DNA of 64,000 nt from Geosiphon pyriformis (GCA_016748015.1 JAAOMT010000067.1:62001-126000); one strand, 5' to 3'. Counted from the first letter of the stretch, positions 23,756 to 36,064 are shown. Notes: generated from the letters alone by a model not told the origin. Numbers and translations: made by a program.

Positions 23756-25193
23756 TTAACCAGGAATTGCACAATTTTCCATCATATATCCAAAATATGG
23801 GCCATTGTGAGGATTTTGATTAGGTGATGGTTTTTCAAGATATGAATTTGAATATTTATTGTTACATGACTAGTAAAATTTTTTAAGAAAAAATAAATTA
23901 GAATATTATATTATGTCATGAAAATCTCAAGAAAAATGGAAACATACAGAATGTTCAGTTCCGCTCGGTGAAATACAAAGGAAAGTATTAAGTGACTCAT
24001 CCGTATCACCAAAATTATTATTATTGTCATTATTAAGGCAATCACAGTCTTCTGTGCCAGAAATCCAGATTTCTTGCTGATGGTGGGTATGTTCTTGATG
24101 AAAGAACAATGGAACATAATCGTCGGCATGGGTAACTCGATTAACTTTAAGCTTCGAGTCAACGTACTCTGCAAATCGAGAATCACCGATACGTGGTCCT
24201 CCGAATGTAGTGACTTCAACATATCTATCAGGGTTCATTTCTAATAGTGAAAGTGCCGCGAATACCGCATACGCTGAAAATAAAATTATGAAAATTAACA
24301 AAAAGGATAAGAAATTCTTTGGATAGATTTGTTGAATTTTAATTTAAAAATTTTTATAAAATTTATTTAAAGTAACATTATCCTTACCACCACCCTCGCC
24401 ATGCCCAGTGAACAAATATATATGATTCTTAAATCGTTCGTTTATTATATAATACCATAATTGATCTAAAACTCGAAACTTTTTAAGCATATCACGCCAA
24501 TTAAATTGATCTGAAATCATCCCGCTGTTTTTCGGATTTTTCAAATCACCATCGTTCTCCGTTTCATAAAGGACTGGTTTATTTTCCGCCTCAAGTTTTA
24601 TCATTATTTCGTAGGTTAACTTTCTACCTTTGAATGCTGCAATTATTGCGTCACGCGGTGGGCTATCTCCTAAGTAAATTGGTGATGGACTATAAAATAC
24701 TTGAACTTCGACGGGTATTAAATAAGAATATATGAATTGATGATAGATTTTTTAACTTTAAACTTTTAAAATATCAAAAATTCTTAAAAATTTGAAAACA
24801 CCTACCTTGTGCATCAGGAAGTACATGAGGGATATAGTTAAATTCCTGATAACAAAAAACTCTTCGAGCAAAAGATGCCATTAATTTGAGAAATTTTAAC
24901 TTTGATTTTGATTTAAGTGGAATTATTCTATAAGGTGGTAAATTCTCTTCGGAACTTCTCTTTGAAGTTGTTTCGATAAAGGATGATGTTGAACCATTGA
25001 AATTAATAGATAAGTTTAAAAAATTAGGATTAAGCAAACTTCGAGATTCACGATTGAACCTAATTTTTAGAAAAATATATAACCATACTAGTATGATTAA
25101 TAATTTTATCCAAAAAATATATCGATTTCCACAAATTTTTAAAAGTCTATCTGACTTTTCAAATAAGATTCCTCTGTAAATTCTAAAGTTCAT
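23756..25193 (-). CDS. class 3 lipase-like membrane protein lacking the nucleophile Ser, four exons
   Basis: Exons: 25193-24806, 24705-24388, 24273-23948, 23869-23756 (TAA). Introns of 100, 114 and 78 bp are GT...AG and all phases agree, giving 381 aa. Residues 25-44 form one hydrophobic segment (IKLLIILVWLYIFLKI), so a membrane anchor is likely. The alpha/beta-hydrolase core runs from VQVFYSPSPIYLGD to the end. The nucleophile elbow, normally GHSLGG, reads GHGEGG (about residues 230-235) and is followed by AYAVFAALSLLEM. VTTFGGPRIGD and VTHADDYVPLFF match the lipase-3 region bearing the catalytic Asp, and HNGPYFGYMM near the C-terminus may carry the His position. With Gly in place of Ser, standard triglyceride hydrolysis is not expected. 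It may be a pseudoenzyme or work differently. The splice model makes it look intact. Confidence 0.87.
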
Positions 25194-25641
25194 TTTAAGT
25201 TGAATAGAAAAGTGACATTATTTTTGATACCATTGTGAATATATTCGAGACATATTATGTTTCACAAATTTCGAAACAAAACAAATTTATCTGTTACTAG
25301 AAAATCCTCCTTTGGGAGAAAAATATTTTTTGATTTGTCGTTGATAATGTGACGATCCTAAGAAAACAAACATTAAGACATTGGAGATATATAATTTTAG
25401 GAAATAAATATTTAATTTTCTGAAAAAAACCAGTTTTTTAGCTAAATAAAAATTTAGTAAAAAGTTAATTCTTACATAATAATATAAATACTTAAAGATT
25501 TATTTTTTGTTAATCTTACTATATTTAAAACTAATATATTATAAACTAAAGTTGTATTGAAAAATTAATCATATTTTATTTCAATAGAAATAATAAATAT
25601 TAGAAAATAGCATAAATTTTTTATAAGAATATAAATGAATA
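25194..25641. other. upstream region of lipase-like gene
   Basis: No feature is seen beyond AT-rich sequence up to the left terminus of the Ginger-like element. It should hold the promoter of the lipase-like gene; no specific site is recognised. Confidence 0.4.
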
Positions 25642-26439
25642 TGTTATGAGTTGGAACAGGATTTGAGTTGATTTGGGATTTTAATTTAACTTGAGTTAAT
25701 TCGGAATCCTTAATTCAACACTGTGTTGATTCCGAATCAACTCAACCAATTACATTATTTGATTAATTGGCCAGTAAAAAGTTTCCCTTTCATTAGCCAA
25801 TCAAAAAAATCAAAGTTTTGATATTTGACGCATTTTTTTATTATCATATCTAATAATTCTAATTATTTGTTTCGATTCTCACAAGCATTGTTACTAATCA
25901 CCATGACATCGTGCACCACATAAAACCCCGGCTTTCTACAGCTCCCTTTACAATTGCATTGATAATCTGTCATTTCCCCCTGACTTTGGCATAAGGCTGC
26001 TTCACGTAAAGAAATAAAAATGTTTGGTATTTCTCGTAATTCTGGAAAATCAGTAGCCTTAGTAGGCATTAACTCTGTTGCGTGGTAAGAATATTTTAAT
26101 ATTCCTGACTTGTATCCCAGTCTATATAATCTTTCATTAACAGTTCCGATCTCTTTGTAGATGAGGAGCTTTCTATCAGTACCTGAACGATCGATCTTTA
26201 GAATCCCAATTCGCACGAAATCTCCAATCTTATAAGATATTTTCCGCTTTGCATTTTTAGGCAGCATTACTTTAGCGTTATTGACATATTGGTTGCAAAT
26301 AATAAAAAACATTACCTCGTCTCTTGAAAATATAACAGAAGAAACATGAGAGTTATTAAAGTGAGTACTAGTATTTTTTAAGAGATTGCTTGGTTCTTCC
26401 ACTCGTGACTTGATTCCTCTTCAATATTATTTACTATGT

Positions 26440-26665
26440 TACATCATTGCTGCTAGTTTAGTGGTCGTTGCCACTGCTTCCGGTTATTCTGTTGCGACCA
26501 CTGGACATCTTGCTACTGCTGCTGGTCAACTTGTCACCCGTTATCTTGCCACTGCTGTTGGTTATCCTGTCGCTGGTTATCTTGTTGCTACTGCTGGTTA
26601 TTCTGTCGCCCATTATCTTGTTTGCTGCTGGTCATCTTGTTGCTGCGACCTGTCTTGCTGCTGGT
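26440..26665. repeat. degenerate minisatellite in transposase linker
   Basis: Imperfect tandem units of roughly 12-36 bp with a recurring core like GGTTATCTTGTTGCTACTGC on the plus strand. On the coding (minus) strand they give Q/A/T/P-rich sequence with repeated stops. Open frames of 70 and 133 codons on the plus strand here are products of the repeat. Confidence 0.75.
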
Positions 26666-27857
26666 CACTATTACTTTTGATTTTCTGTTGCATTGGCTCT
26701 TCATCAGCTGGCTCTACATCCAAGTCATTAGGAAGATCTTCTTCTTACATAATTGAATGTTCAAAAAGGGACTCGAAAAGAAAATAATTCACGCGAGGTT
26801 TTCTTTCAAACACCATTTGATAAGGTGGAAAGCCAGTAACCACAGAGACTTCCGTGTTCATTGCATCTAAACATAAAAATAAATTAGTCATTGTTTAAAT
26901 AATTCAACCAATATAAAAATAATGTTTTTTACATGTCACCCAACATAAATCATGCGACCAATTATTAGTTCCTTTATCCTCTATCCATTTTGAAAGTTTT
27001 TGTTGAAGTACATCATTTGCTCATTCGATTAATCCTTGGGATTGAGGATGTCTTGGGCATCCATTTATAATACGAATAGTTGGCCACATTTCTGTTAATT
27101 TTCTAATTATATTAGCCGTGAACTCTTTTCCATTATCAGTTTGAAGGATAGTTGGAGGTCCGAATGTGATAAAAAGTTGAAAAAAGAAGCTTGCTACTTC
27201 TTTTGCTTCTTTAGAAAAAAGGGCCGTAGTTCAAGAAAATTTCGTAAAATGATCCCAAGCATGACAGATATATTTGTAAGAATCATCTGGTCGATTGTGC
27301 ATATCAACCAAGTCTACTTGTAAACGACACATGAAGCCTTTTGCTAAAATCGGATTTGCAGCTATTGATTGAACTAAGGATCGTCGCATAATGCATCTAG
27401 TACAGCGAGAACAAAACTGTTTTACTAAATCCTCAAGCACCCAAGTGTATTTATCTTTAATCTATAAATAAAAAATTATTAGTATCTATTTATATAAAAA
27501 ATTAAATTAATATTATATACCGCGTTATAAGTTTTGCTCATTCCTCCATGTCCTATTTCTAAATGAAATTCACATAGTTTTTTATATAATTTTTCTTTTA
27601 GACAGACTGATTTTTTTGTTTTTTTAAGATAAAGTATACAGGGGGGTATAAAAAGTATTGGACACTTAATATAATATATAAAAAAGGCTATATATAGTAA
27701 TACCATTACCAATTTAAGCCATAATTTTTTTTATAATTACTTATAGTTATAATCTACAAATCAACATAAATCGCGTCCTTGTAAAACACAACAGTGGATC
27801 ATACGCGTATTTATAAAATATCAAACATTCTTGTCGTGAAAAAATTTACCGCATCAA

Positions 27858-28263
27858 ATGTGTCTTAGAAAAGAACTTTCTGAATACCAAAAAGGAGGGA
27901 TTATTTCAGCAAAAAAGTTAGGACATACAAATAGTAANNNNNNNNNNNNNNNNNNNNNNNNNNNNNNNNNNNNNNNNNNNNNNNNNNNNNNNNNNNNNNN
28001 NNNNNNNNNNNNNNNNNNNNNNNNAATTACTTCCTTGGCCAGCACAAAGTCCTGATATTACTCCAATAGAAAATCTTTGGTCATATATTGAAGTTAAAAT
28101 TCGTCAACGTAATTCACAACTCTCAAATATTGTACAATTGGAACAGTGGGTTAAGGAAGAATGGGATGCAATACCTGTAAATTACTATCGTAATTTGATC
28201 AAGTCTATGCCACGTCGAGTTCAAGCTATTCTTGAAGCAAATGGGAGTCAAACAAAATACTAA
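27858..28263 (+). pseudogene. Tc1 transposase, middle missing in an N gap
   Basis: N-terminal piece: MCLRKELSEYQKGGIISAKK, the first helix of the Tc1 DNA-binding domain. After the gap the C-terminus reads WPAQSPDITPIENLWSYIE, the motif around the last catalytic acidic residue, and ends RRVQAILEANGSQTKY and TAA. The visible C-terminal stretch has no stop and is well conserved, so the copy may be young. The frames on the two sides differ by one base across the 87 Ns, which means nothing if the gap size is arbitrary. About 200 residues, including the first two catalytic Asp, are unseen. Confidence 0.8.
27938..28024. other. assembly gap (87 N)
   Basis: A run of Ns inside the nested Tc1-like transposase gene. 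Confidence 1.
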
Positions 28264-28791
28264 CATGTATTTTAATATAATAAAAAAAAATTAACGATTC
28301 ATAAGTTAGTTCTTTTATATAACATATTATAAAAGTGTCCAATACTTTTTATACCCCCCTGTATCTTGTCTTCCGACTTGTGCAATATAAAAGTTAGTGC
28401 ATACCCAATACTTCAACTTAGAATCGAAGTTTTCCTTCAGGAATATTTTTTAATATCTCAATGTATTGGTTTATGTAATCTTGAAAAAGCAAAGTTTTGG
28501 CTCGTCTTTTTTCACTTCTAGCTAATAAATAGCTTTCAAGAAGGTCAGAAAATATTTCTTGAGTAAGCCATTCATAATTTATTGATGATAAATGGTGTTG
28601 GGAAGCCATAAAAAAACGCGTCAAATATCAAAACTTTGATTTTTAACCAAATAATGTAATTGGTTGAGTTGATTCGGAATCAACACAGTGTTGAATTAAT
28701 GATTCCGAATTAACTCAAGTTGAATTAGAATCCCAAATCAACTTAAGTTGATTCCAAATCAACTCAAATCCTGTTCCAACTCATGACATAT

Positions 28792-29830
28792 ATATTGTTT
28801 CTTTTTTGTTTATTTAATTTTTTTTTACATATCAATACTTAATAAATTATTTACATTTTAAAAAAAGAAATAAAAAAGAATATAAAAATTAATAAAGAAA
28901 TTAATAATAATAAAATTTTTTTCAAATAATTATTTTTATATTTTTTTAAATGAGTTATAATCAATAAAAATAAATATAATTCAAATTTCAAAGACTTGTA
29001 ATTTAATAAACAAAAATCACACAATTTTTATTTAAATATACTGCAAAATAAAGATTAAAATATATTTATTATTATTATTATTATTGTTATTGTTGTTGTT
29101 TTGGATTATTAATATAATGAGAAAATAAATAAATAAATATGACATCATAAGTTTTTGATATTATTCAGTAATATCCTTTTATATTTATCCAAAAATCTTT
29201 TTTAGTATGTGAATAAATATATATAGTTAAGAGACTACTATTATTTCGGTCAACCCATTATAACCAAAAAAAGGTTTTACATTGCTCCTGGTCAATATTT
29301 TATCATATGAATTAAGATTACGAAAATTGATAAGATTTTTTTTATCTTATTCTTCTTCAATTTATGTTTGCATTATTAAAAAATGGGATTATCTAAAAAA
29401 GTAATTTATAGAATTTATTATTATTATTATTATTTTTCAAAACTTAAAAATTCGATTAACTCTTTTTAATATATATATATATATATATATAATGGCTGCA
29501 ATTACAATAAAATTCTAATTCAAATTTATAGAAATTTGAAAAACTGTGAGAAAGGAATTTTAAATTTCCCAGATTTACGATGATACGATTTTTTCTTTGT
29601 CAAATTTTAAATTGAACCCTTGAGTATCTAAATGAGAAATCTATGATGAATCAAGACGATTAAAAAGACTAATAACAAAGATCCGAAATCATTAATTCTC
29701 ACAGCGAGTTTCAGCCCATTGATATGTCGTATCCTTGGAGGTCTTTTTTTTACTTTTTAATTATATATATATATATTAAATTAATTGTATAATTAGTGAC
29801 TCATTATGTAAATAAAACTTTAATAATAGC

Positions 29831-29870
<40 letters not shown>

Positions 29871-30371
29871 TGTTTAGTAAATTTTCACATTTCAATTGCG
29901 TAAAGTAAATATGAGTTGTTTCTTTTAACTCGAAAATTAAACAAAACCCTTTTTTTTAAAATTAAAATTTTATAATTAATCAAAACTACATCATTATCAT
30001 CATTTGGTAATAGGTTTATTAATTTTTTATTAGCAGCTACTTGCAAAAAATCGGGGAATCACTATACATAAAACGATCTCTTTTATTCAATGTAAAATTT
30101 TTTAAAATTTAGACTTGAGAAGTCTTTCGACCAAATAGAATGTAAATATAATTTTTATTTATCTAAAAAATTTTGGTGCAATTAAATCTCTTCGACTACC
30201 CCCCTTCACTACCTTCTTTATTTTCTCATTTCTTGTACATTCGTATTTATTTATGTTACTTTCCCTTAATCAAATCTTGATTTGTTATTTCATCCAAATT
30301 TTTTGCCTCCGGATATTCTCTGTCTTTCATATTCATTGAATCTTTACTTGAACTCTACTATTGTTTAAAGC
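28792..30371. other. AT-rich intergenic stretch with microsatellites
   Basis: No gene seen. It holds ATT/GTT runs near 29070-29100, a TA run near 29468-29490 and an AAT run at about 29830-29870. The last 200 bp are richer in C (ctacccccct-like, cctcttc) and probably contain the 5' UTR and promoter of the gene starting at 30372. Confidence 0.5.
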
Positions 30372-31007
30372 ATGACTGACGATACAGAACAAGAAGTAGC
30401 AAATACCTATATAAGATCTCAATCTACCTCTTCCGATAAACCTTCCTCTGATAGTACAGATGGAAAAACAAAATCCCCCGAGCAATACAAAAACTACAAG
30501 GAATTATGGCAAGCTAAAAAATTGAGAATCATTAGTTTGATGTCGGATATGGCTCCTCATGCTTTTATGGCTGTTGCATGTGAGTATTATCTAAAGCAAT
30601 TTTTGATTGAATAAGTGAGAAAGATATAGTAATATTACCCATGTTCTTGTTTATGTTTTTTTTTTTTAAAAAAAAATAAGCTTACGTTTTATATTCCTTA
30701 CAAATGCTTTTTTCCCAATTAATCCGTTAACTTTAGGTGCATACGGAACACGATATTCACATGTTCATAAAATTGCTCCAACTGTTGGTATCGCCGCATT
30801 CTCGGCTGGTTATACTAGTGCTTGGTTGGTTTTCTCTTTTACCTCGTAAAAACTAAAGAATTTATAAAAAAAGATTTCAATCAATAAAACGATTGAAATG
30901 GGTTTTAATTCCTTATTTCAGTTACTTAATCTACACGGATCGCCCACGTACTGGTTCTCTGATTGCTTTGGGTAAGTAGGACGCGATGGGACGAATGGAT
31001 GAATTTT

Positions 31008-31041
<34 letters not shown>

Positions 31042-31277
31042 ACACTCCTCAATACTACTATTCCTTTCTCATACATACTCATCAATTCTCCCTACCCAAA
31101 ATTATAGCGGCATCAATCGGTCTTCTCGGGTCAACTTTGCCTCAGGTTTACACTCTCGGACATTCTTATTACGTTAGCTTGGCAAGTCTGGCTGGATTGA
31201 ATACATTACATAATGTCTTGAAAACATATCAGTTGGAACTCGGTAAACCCACTCCATGGCAGATTAGAAGAGAATAA
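30372..31277 (+). CDS. small hydrophobic protein of unknown function, four exons
   Basis: Exons: 30372-30579, 30737-30824, 30922-30971, 31108-31277 (TAA). Introns of 157, 97 and 136 bp are GT...AG with consistent phases, giving 171 aa. Residues 1-50 are polar (MTDDTEQEVANTYIRSQSTS...). The remainder has three to four short hydrophobic stretches, such as MAPHAFMAVACAYGTRYSHV, VGIAAFSAGYTSA, GSLIALAASIGLLGS and YVSLASLAGLNTL, with a conserved-looking YTDRPRTGS loop. It ends KPTPWQIRRE. The look is of a small organelle or membrane protein. I do not recognise the family. The second donor is GTTGGT, the weakest of the six sites. Intron 3 contains a run of about 28 A that could cause assembly slippage but not a coding change. 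Confidence 0.82.
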
Positions 31278-32434
31278 AATTCTGAACTTTGAATCCAAGT
31301 TAGGATTGATCTTTGAATCAGAATTTTGACCGAATTAAATAACTGTAATTTGTAAAGTTTCCATTGCTACCTCGCTAAAATGCCATGATAATAAGAATTT
31401 TTACGAGTTAATTTCTGTACTTATTCTATTGACATTCCTTTTTTAGCTTTTACTTATTTTAAAAGCCTATCAATTGATCAAATTTTTAGTATTCTTTAAT
31501 GGAAGTAGAATGATGGTTAAAAGCACAAAAATCCCACGGCTAAAATTAGGCATACCTTTTTAAGTTGAAGTACTAGTTCTTTGTGTATACTAAAAATCCA
31601 ATGAAATATGCCTATAAAAAGTATAGCTTTAATCTCTGATCTTTGATTCAGATAATAAAACTCGATGGAATTCTCTCCTGAATCTCATATGTTATAACAG
31701 ACGGAATATTACATTTATGCAATCAAATACTGATTGTAAATTGATATTGATAATTGTTCTTGATTGTAAAAAAAAACTTTACATGGTAATTATTAGCCAC
31801 AATAAATCGAATAACTAAAAAATTTCATTATAATTATTTAAATAAAAAAAATATTTAAACAATCATTAAATTAAAGATCTATGCTACCTACGTATATTAA
31901 TATATATATATATATATATATTAATAAATTACAATTGCTTTAATATATGTGATAAAATTTAATCATTTCACGTCATTTCATGATTGAATTACAAATCCAA
32001 TCTTTAAAAAAAACAAAAACAAAAACAGAATGCTTTTTTGTTAAAAAATATCTCTCATTCATGCAGTCAACTTTGCCATACGCCAAAAAGTAATAAAGTT
32101 TTAATGCTAAATCTTATTAGTCATCTTTTCTAAATCTTTAAACGGTTTACATTGGAATGGAACTCACCCACTGTTCAATAGCAAAATAAAAAAATTTGAA
32201 AATTATTATTTTGCTATTGTTATCCTTATTGAAATTCATTTTCAACAATGTTTTCTACCTCCTTTTAGATCTCAATTTAAAATTTTTCCGATTAAAATCT
32301 TTTTTCCACAATCCTAATCTCAATGATCGCACTAAAATGTTGGTACTCCTATTTGGTATAATTGACGATTTATTTCATCTTAAAGCAAACGATATCTCAG
32401 ATTTTTACCTAGAAACAAATAAATGCATTGATTC

Positions 32435-32515
<81 letters not shown>

Positions 32516-34089
32516 AATTTAAAAACTTTTATATAGAAACTTTTCAACCACCCATTTTTAATTTTCGCTATTAAATTTTGTTTCTACCCATAGAAAATCC
32601 TTCCCTCTTCTTGACAAATATCAATAACAACATGGTTTAATAATAATCGAAAATTGAAACTGTTTAAATTTCTTTTTCCAAACTATAAAATTGAGGAATA
32701 ATTTTCAACAATGGCCATCCACCCCTAACGAAAGATTTGAACTTTTTGATCATTTAAACTGCAATATCTACGTGAATATCTCCGAAAAAGGATAGATTTG
32801 AATGATCCCATTCTTTAATTCCCCATCCCTCATTAATTTAGCAATTGATTCGACGATACCAAACTTAATTTTAAAACCGGTTGTAAAAAAATTCGAAACA
32901 GGAAATACACCTTTGATAATAACCCTTATTTCAGAAAAAGCAATGAATCCAAAAAGTTGACAACCTAATCAATGTTCCCAGATTTGATATATAATCAACG
33001 TCAAAATTTTTTTTAAAAAACAAATAAAAAGAAATGCATTTAGTTTGTTATCAATCTGAATCTATCAATGGAATGTGTGTGTGTGTACGTTACATGTGTC
33101 AAAGAAAATTTTAAAAAAAAATTTTTAAGATTCAAAAACAAAAAAATTGTAACTGGCCATTAATCCATTTATTCTATCAAAGGATTTTAACTAAAGTGGT
33201 GGACCTTTTTTTCGCAAAAAAGTGACTACAGTGAACTCGAATTATGCCTTATCTGATGTTTCAATGTTTTTTTAAAGAGTTTTAACTATATAAAATTTTT
33301 TTTACAAAGGGTAAAAATATAATGGTAAAATTTTTTGATGTTAAATTTTTTATAATAGATAAAAACAATAGTTTTTTTTTTGAGTTTTAATAATAAATGT
33401 TGGTTTTAAATTTGGTAAAAAAAATTTTGTAAACCAGAAATGTCAATGGTGTAAATTAAGATTTTTTAAATTTTAATTTAAAAAAAAATTAATAAGAAAA
33501 AGAATTATTCTACTTAAATATAAAAACTTTTAAATTATTCATTTAAAAAAATTAAATTCAACCAAAAAATTAGTATAATTATCCTTAATTTATATATTAT
33601 TTTATTATTAAATATTTAAACAAATATATTTATACTTTATTATTATTATTTTATTATTAAATATTTAAACAAATATAATTATACTTAATTTATATATTAT
33701 TTTATTATTAAATATTTAAAAAAATATAATAATACTTAATTTATATATTATTACTATTTAATATTAAAACATTTTATTAAAAAATATTTTTTCTTCTTAA
33801 TAAAATTTATAAAATTTTGTTGTTTTAATTTAATAAAAATAATAATTTTGGTTAAAAAATATTTTAATAATTTAAAATTCAAAAAAAAAATTTTTTAAAA
33901 TATTTGTTTTAACTTTTATTTAAAAAATTTGTTAAATATATTATTATTATTATTTTAAGTAATTTATTTTGTTTTATACTAATTTATAAAAATACAAATA
34001 ATAAAATAGATAATATATATATATATATATAAATTAACCAAAAATAATAATTTTTTAAACAATATTTAACAATAAAAATATTATTTATA

Positions 34090-34122
<33 letters not shown>

Positions 34123-34194
34123 AAAAATTTTTTTATTAAAATTTACAAATTTATATATATATAAATTTTATAATTATTTATATGTACATTTTTC

Positions 34195-34237
<43 letters not shown>

Positions 34238-35216
34238 TTTTTCATTTAATAAATTTTATTTATTAATTATTTTTATTTTTTATGAAACATATTAAAAAAA
34301 AATTAATACATAATAAATTTTATTATTGTTTATTAAAAACTATCAAAAAAATATTTTGTAATTTAAAAATCAAATAATTAATAAATTTTAAACTTGTTTA
34401 TAAAAATCAAAAAATTAAAATTAAAATTTACAATTTTTTTTGGTAATTATAATAATTACAAAAACTTTAAAAAACTTTTAAATTTTATTTTTTTTTATAA
34501 TACAAAGATACATGTAAATATCTACAAAGAACGATTCTTTTAATCTAAAGATCACCCATTTCAATTTGTCGCACTTAATATAATAAATAAATTATTTATA
34601 TATATTGGTTGACAACCTTTTTTACCCATTAATATATTGTAAAATTAAAATTTATTTCAATGATTAATCAGTCAATTGCGTTTAATTTATTTTACATATT
34701 TGATGTAAAATAAAACCTTATTTAGTTGACAAAAAATAACAAACTTTAACAAGAAAGAACCTCAGCCAAGTAGATAATTAGGATATCGTGGCGAATTTAA
34801 TAATTCGTGATAAAATGACATACTTCCACGTGTCTTATTCTTGCACGCGGATTTATTTTGCCACCACAATATCTTTAATTAATGAAAAATTATTTTTATT
34901 TAATTCTTTTTTTAATAGTTTTTTTATTGGTTTCTAAAATCTTTAGATGGGTTACAAAAATTTACAATAACAAAAAAAATGTGATTCATTTCATCAATTT
35001 TTTAATAAAGTTGTCAAATAGTTTTTTCAAAAAAAAAAAGGTAAATTATTAATGTACTTTTGGTGGTGGCAGTGGCATGATGATCTTTAAGAAAATGTTG
35101 CGAGTGAAAGAAACGTAATTTTTTTACAAACGGATATTGAACACATAGATTTTGATTCAATGGGTTTTCATATATTTTACATTTTTTGAAGAAAAAAAAA
35201 AAAAAAAAAATTCTTC
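31278..35216. other. AT-rich gene-free stretch with AAT/ATT repeats
   Basis: No credible gene. Repeats: TA run 31901-31922, ATT run 32437-32515 (about 26 units), AAT/ATT runs near 34090-34120 and 34200-34235, and a GT run near 33076-33090. A 108-codon frame at 32196-32522 ends in poly-Ile from the ATT repeat. It lies between the 3' ends of the gene at 30372 (+) and the HMG gene (-). Confidence 0.6.
32437..32515. repeat. (ATT)n microsatellite
   Basis: About 26 uninterrupted ATT units. Confidence 0.97.
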
Positions 35217-36028
35217 TCACATACTAACACTACTGCACCTAGACAAACTTCCACTACAACCCGTGCCAACAGTTCCCGGTTCAAATTGTAGATCAGTGAT
35301 CGTAGCTGCAGCTGGTGTCGTAGGCTCACCGAGGTATGTATCGATTTCTAAATCTGAAGACGAGGTAGTGTAAAGATCAACCAACCAAGCGTTTCCAACG
35401 ACCGGTTCAGTTTCAATAGACGGACTAGGAGTACTCACACATCGGCTTATTACGGTATCGAGATCACTGCTTGTATCCTCGGTAACACAACTACCTGGAG
35501 TTAAAAGATAATCTGGTTGATGATGATGATTGAGCATAAAATAACTTGTTTGTTGATGAAATTTATCAACGGGTAATGCGTCAAGATAGGTATTTTCAAT
35601 CTGTGTTGGACTTATGACGAATTCTGAACCATTATTTGAGATATGCGAATTTGTTGGGGAATTAGGATGATGATGATTATAAATATCCTGAGGTAAAATT
35701 GTCATAGGAATTCCCATATATGTAGCGGATGATTGATTTTGTTTCACCGATGTAGATTGATTATTTAACAAATGTGGTGTTGGTGAATGTAAGACTGGAT
35801 CAAGATTCATGTATTGACCATTTTTCGTAATGTTATTATTAGAGATGGTTTGATTTTGTGCGAAAATAATCTGAGTCGTGGTTCCTGATGAAGAATTTGT
35901 ATGTGATGATAAATCATATGATACGAAATGAGGTGATGTGGGTGTATTTGGGGGTGGATAATTGACGTGTTGATGATGATTATTATGATTGAAGTCTAAA
36001 TTAGTATTGATATTTAAATGAATTTGTG

Positions 36029-36064
<36 letters not shown>

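Larger units (their letters stand above)
27639..28361 (+). mobile_element. Tc1/mariner-like element nested in the Ginger-like transposon
   Basis: Terminal inverted repeats of about 29 bp start CAGGGGGGTATAAAAAGTA (27639 onward, and reverse complement ending at 28361). TA duplications flank it at 27637-27638 and 28362-28363. It interrupts the minus-strand integrase coding sequence. The apparent length is 723 bp, but 87 of these are Ns (27938-28024), so the true element may be longer. Confidence 0.9.
25863..28609 (-). pseudogene. Ginger-like integrase/transposase, degenerate and interrupted
   Basis: Starts MASQHHLSSINYEWLTQEIF near the right inverted repeat. It shifts frame after IPEG, is interrupted by the nested element, then resumes KKTKKSVCLKEKLYKKLCEF. 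An HHCC zinc finger follows (HLEIGH ... CSRCTRC), split by a 59-bp intron (27462-27520). The integrase core has all three acidic positions: QVDLVDM, ILQTDNGKEF and SQGLIE. Stops fall at FTKFS*TT and IE*AND, consistent with TGG to TGA and CGA to TGA. Downstream are a Q-rich repeat linker with many stops (about 26440-26660), a GPY/F-like segment (YKIGDFVRIGILKID) and a cysteine cluster CNCKGSCRK before the end. Layout and motifs resemble the vertebrate KRBA2-type integrase. Not functional. Confidence 0.8.
25642..28788 (-). mobile_element. Ginger-like DNA transposon (Gypsy-integrase type) with long inverted repeats
   Basis: The ends are inverted repeats of roughly 170-200 bp. The left arm starts TGTTATGAGTTGGAACAG and the right arm, read inward, starts TGTCATGAGTTGGAACAG. 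Internal repeats of GAGTTGATTCGG type lie within each arm, and the left arm has an extra insert of about 40 bp (about 25765-25805). Flanking bases are AATA/TATA, or ATAT on both sides if the ends are drawn one base further in, so the target duplication is uncertain. Between the arms lies one degenerate minus-strand gene for a Gypsy-type integrase. DNA transposons with such a transposase and TG...CA ends are the Ginger superfamily. A Tc1-like element (27639-28361) sits inside it. The LTR-retrotransposon alternative is disfavoured because the ends are inverted, not direct. Confidence 0.8.

Noticed and set aside
24774-25193. Reading the lipase-like gene as separate short proteins
   Set aside because: Four exons join in phase with GT...AG introns and give one coherent lipase-3-like protein; the frame at 23911-24222 in another phase is a shadow.
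26386-26787. 133-codon plus-strand frame rich in T, A, G and V
   Set aside because: Antisense of the minisatellite linker in the minus-strand transposase.
25642-28788. Interpreting the integrase region as an LTR retrotransposon
   Set aside because: The terminal repeats are inverted, and no reverse transcriptase, RNase H or protease sequence lies between them.
32196-32522. 108-codon open frame ending in poly-Ile
   Set aside because: The second half is the translation of an ATT microsatellite and the first half has no motif.
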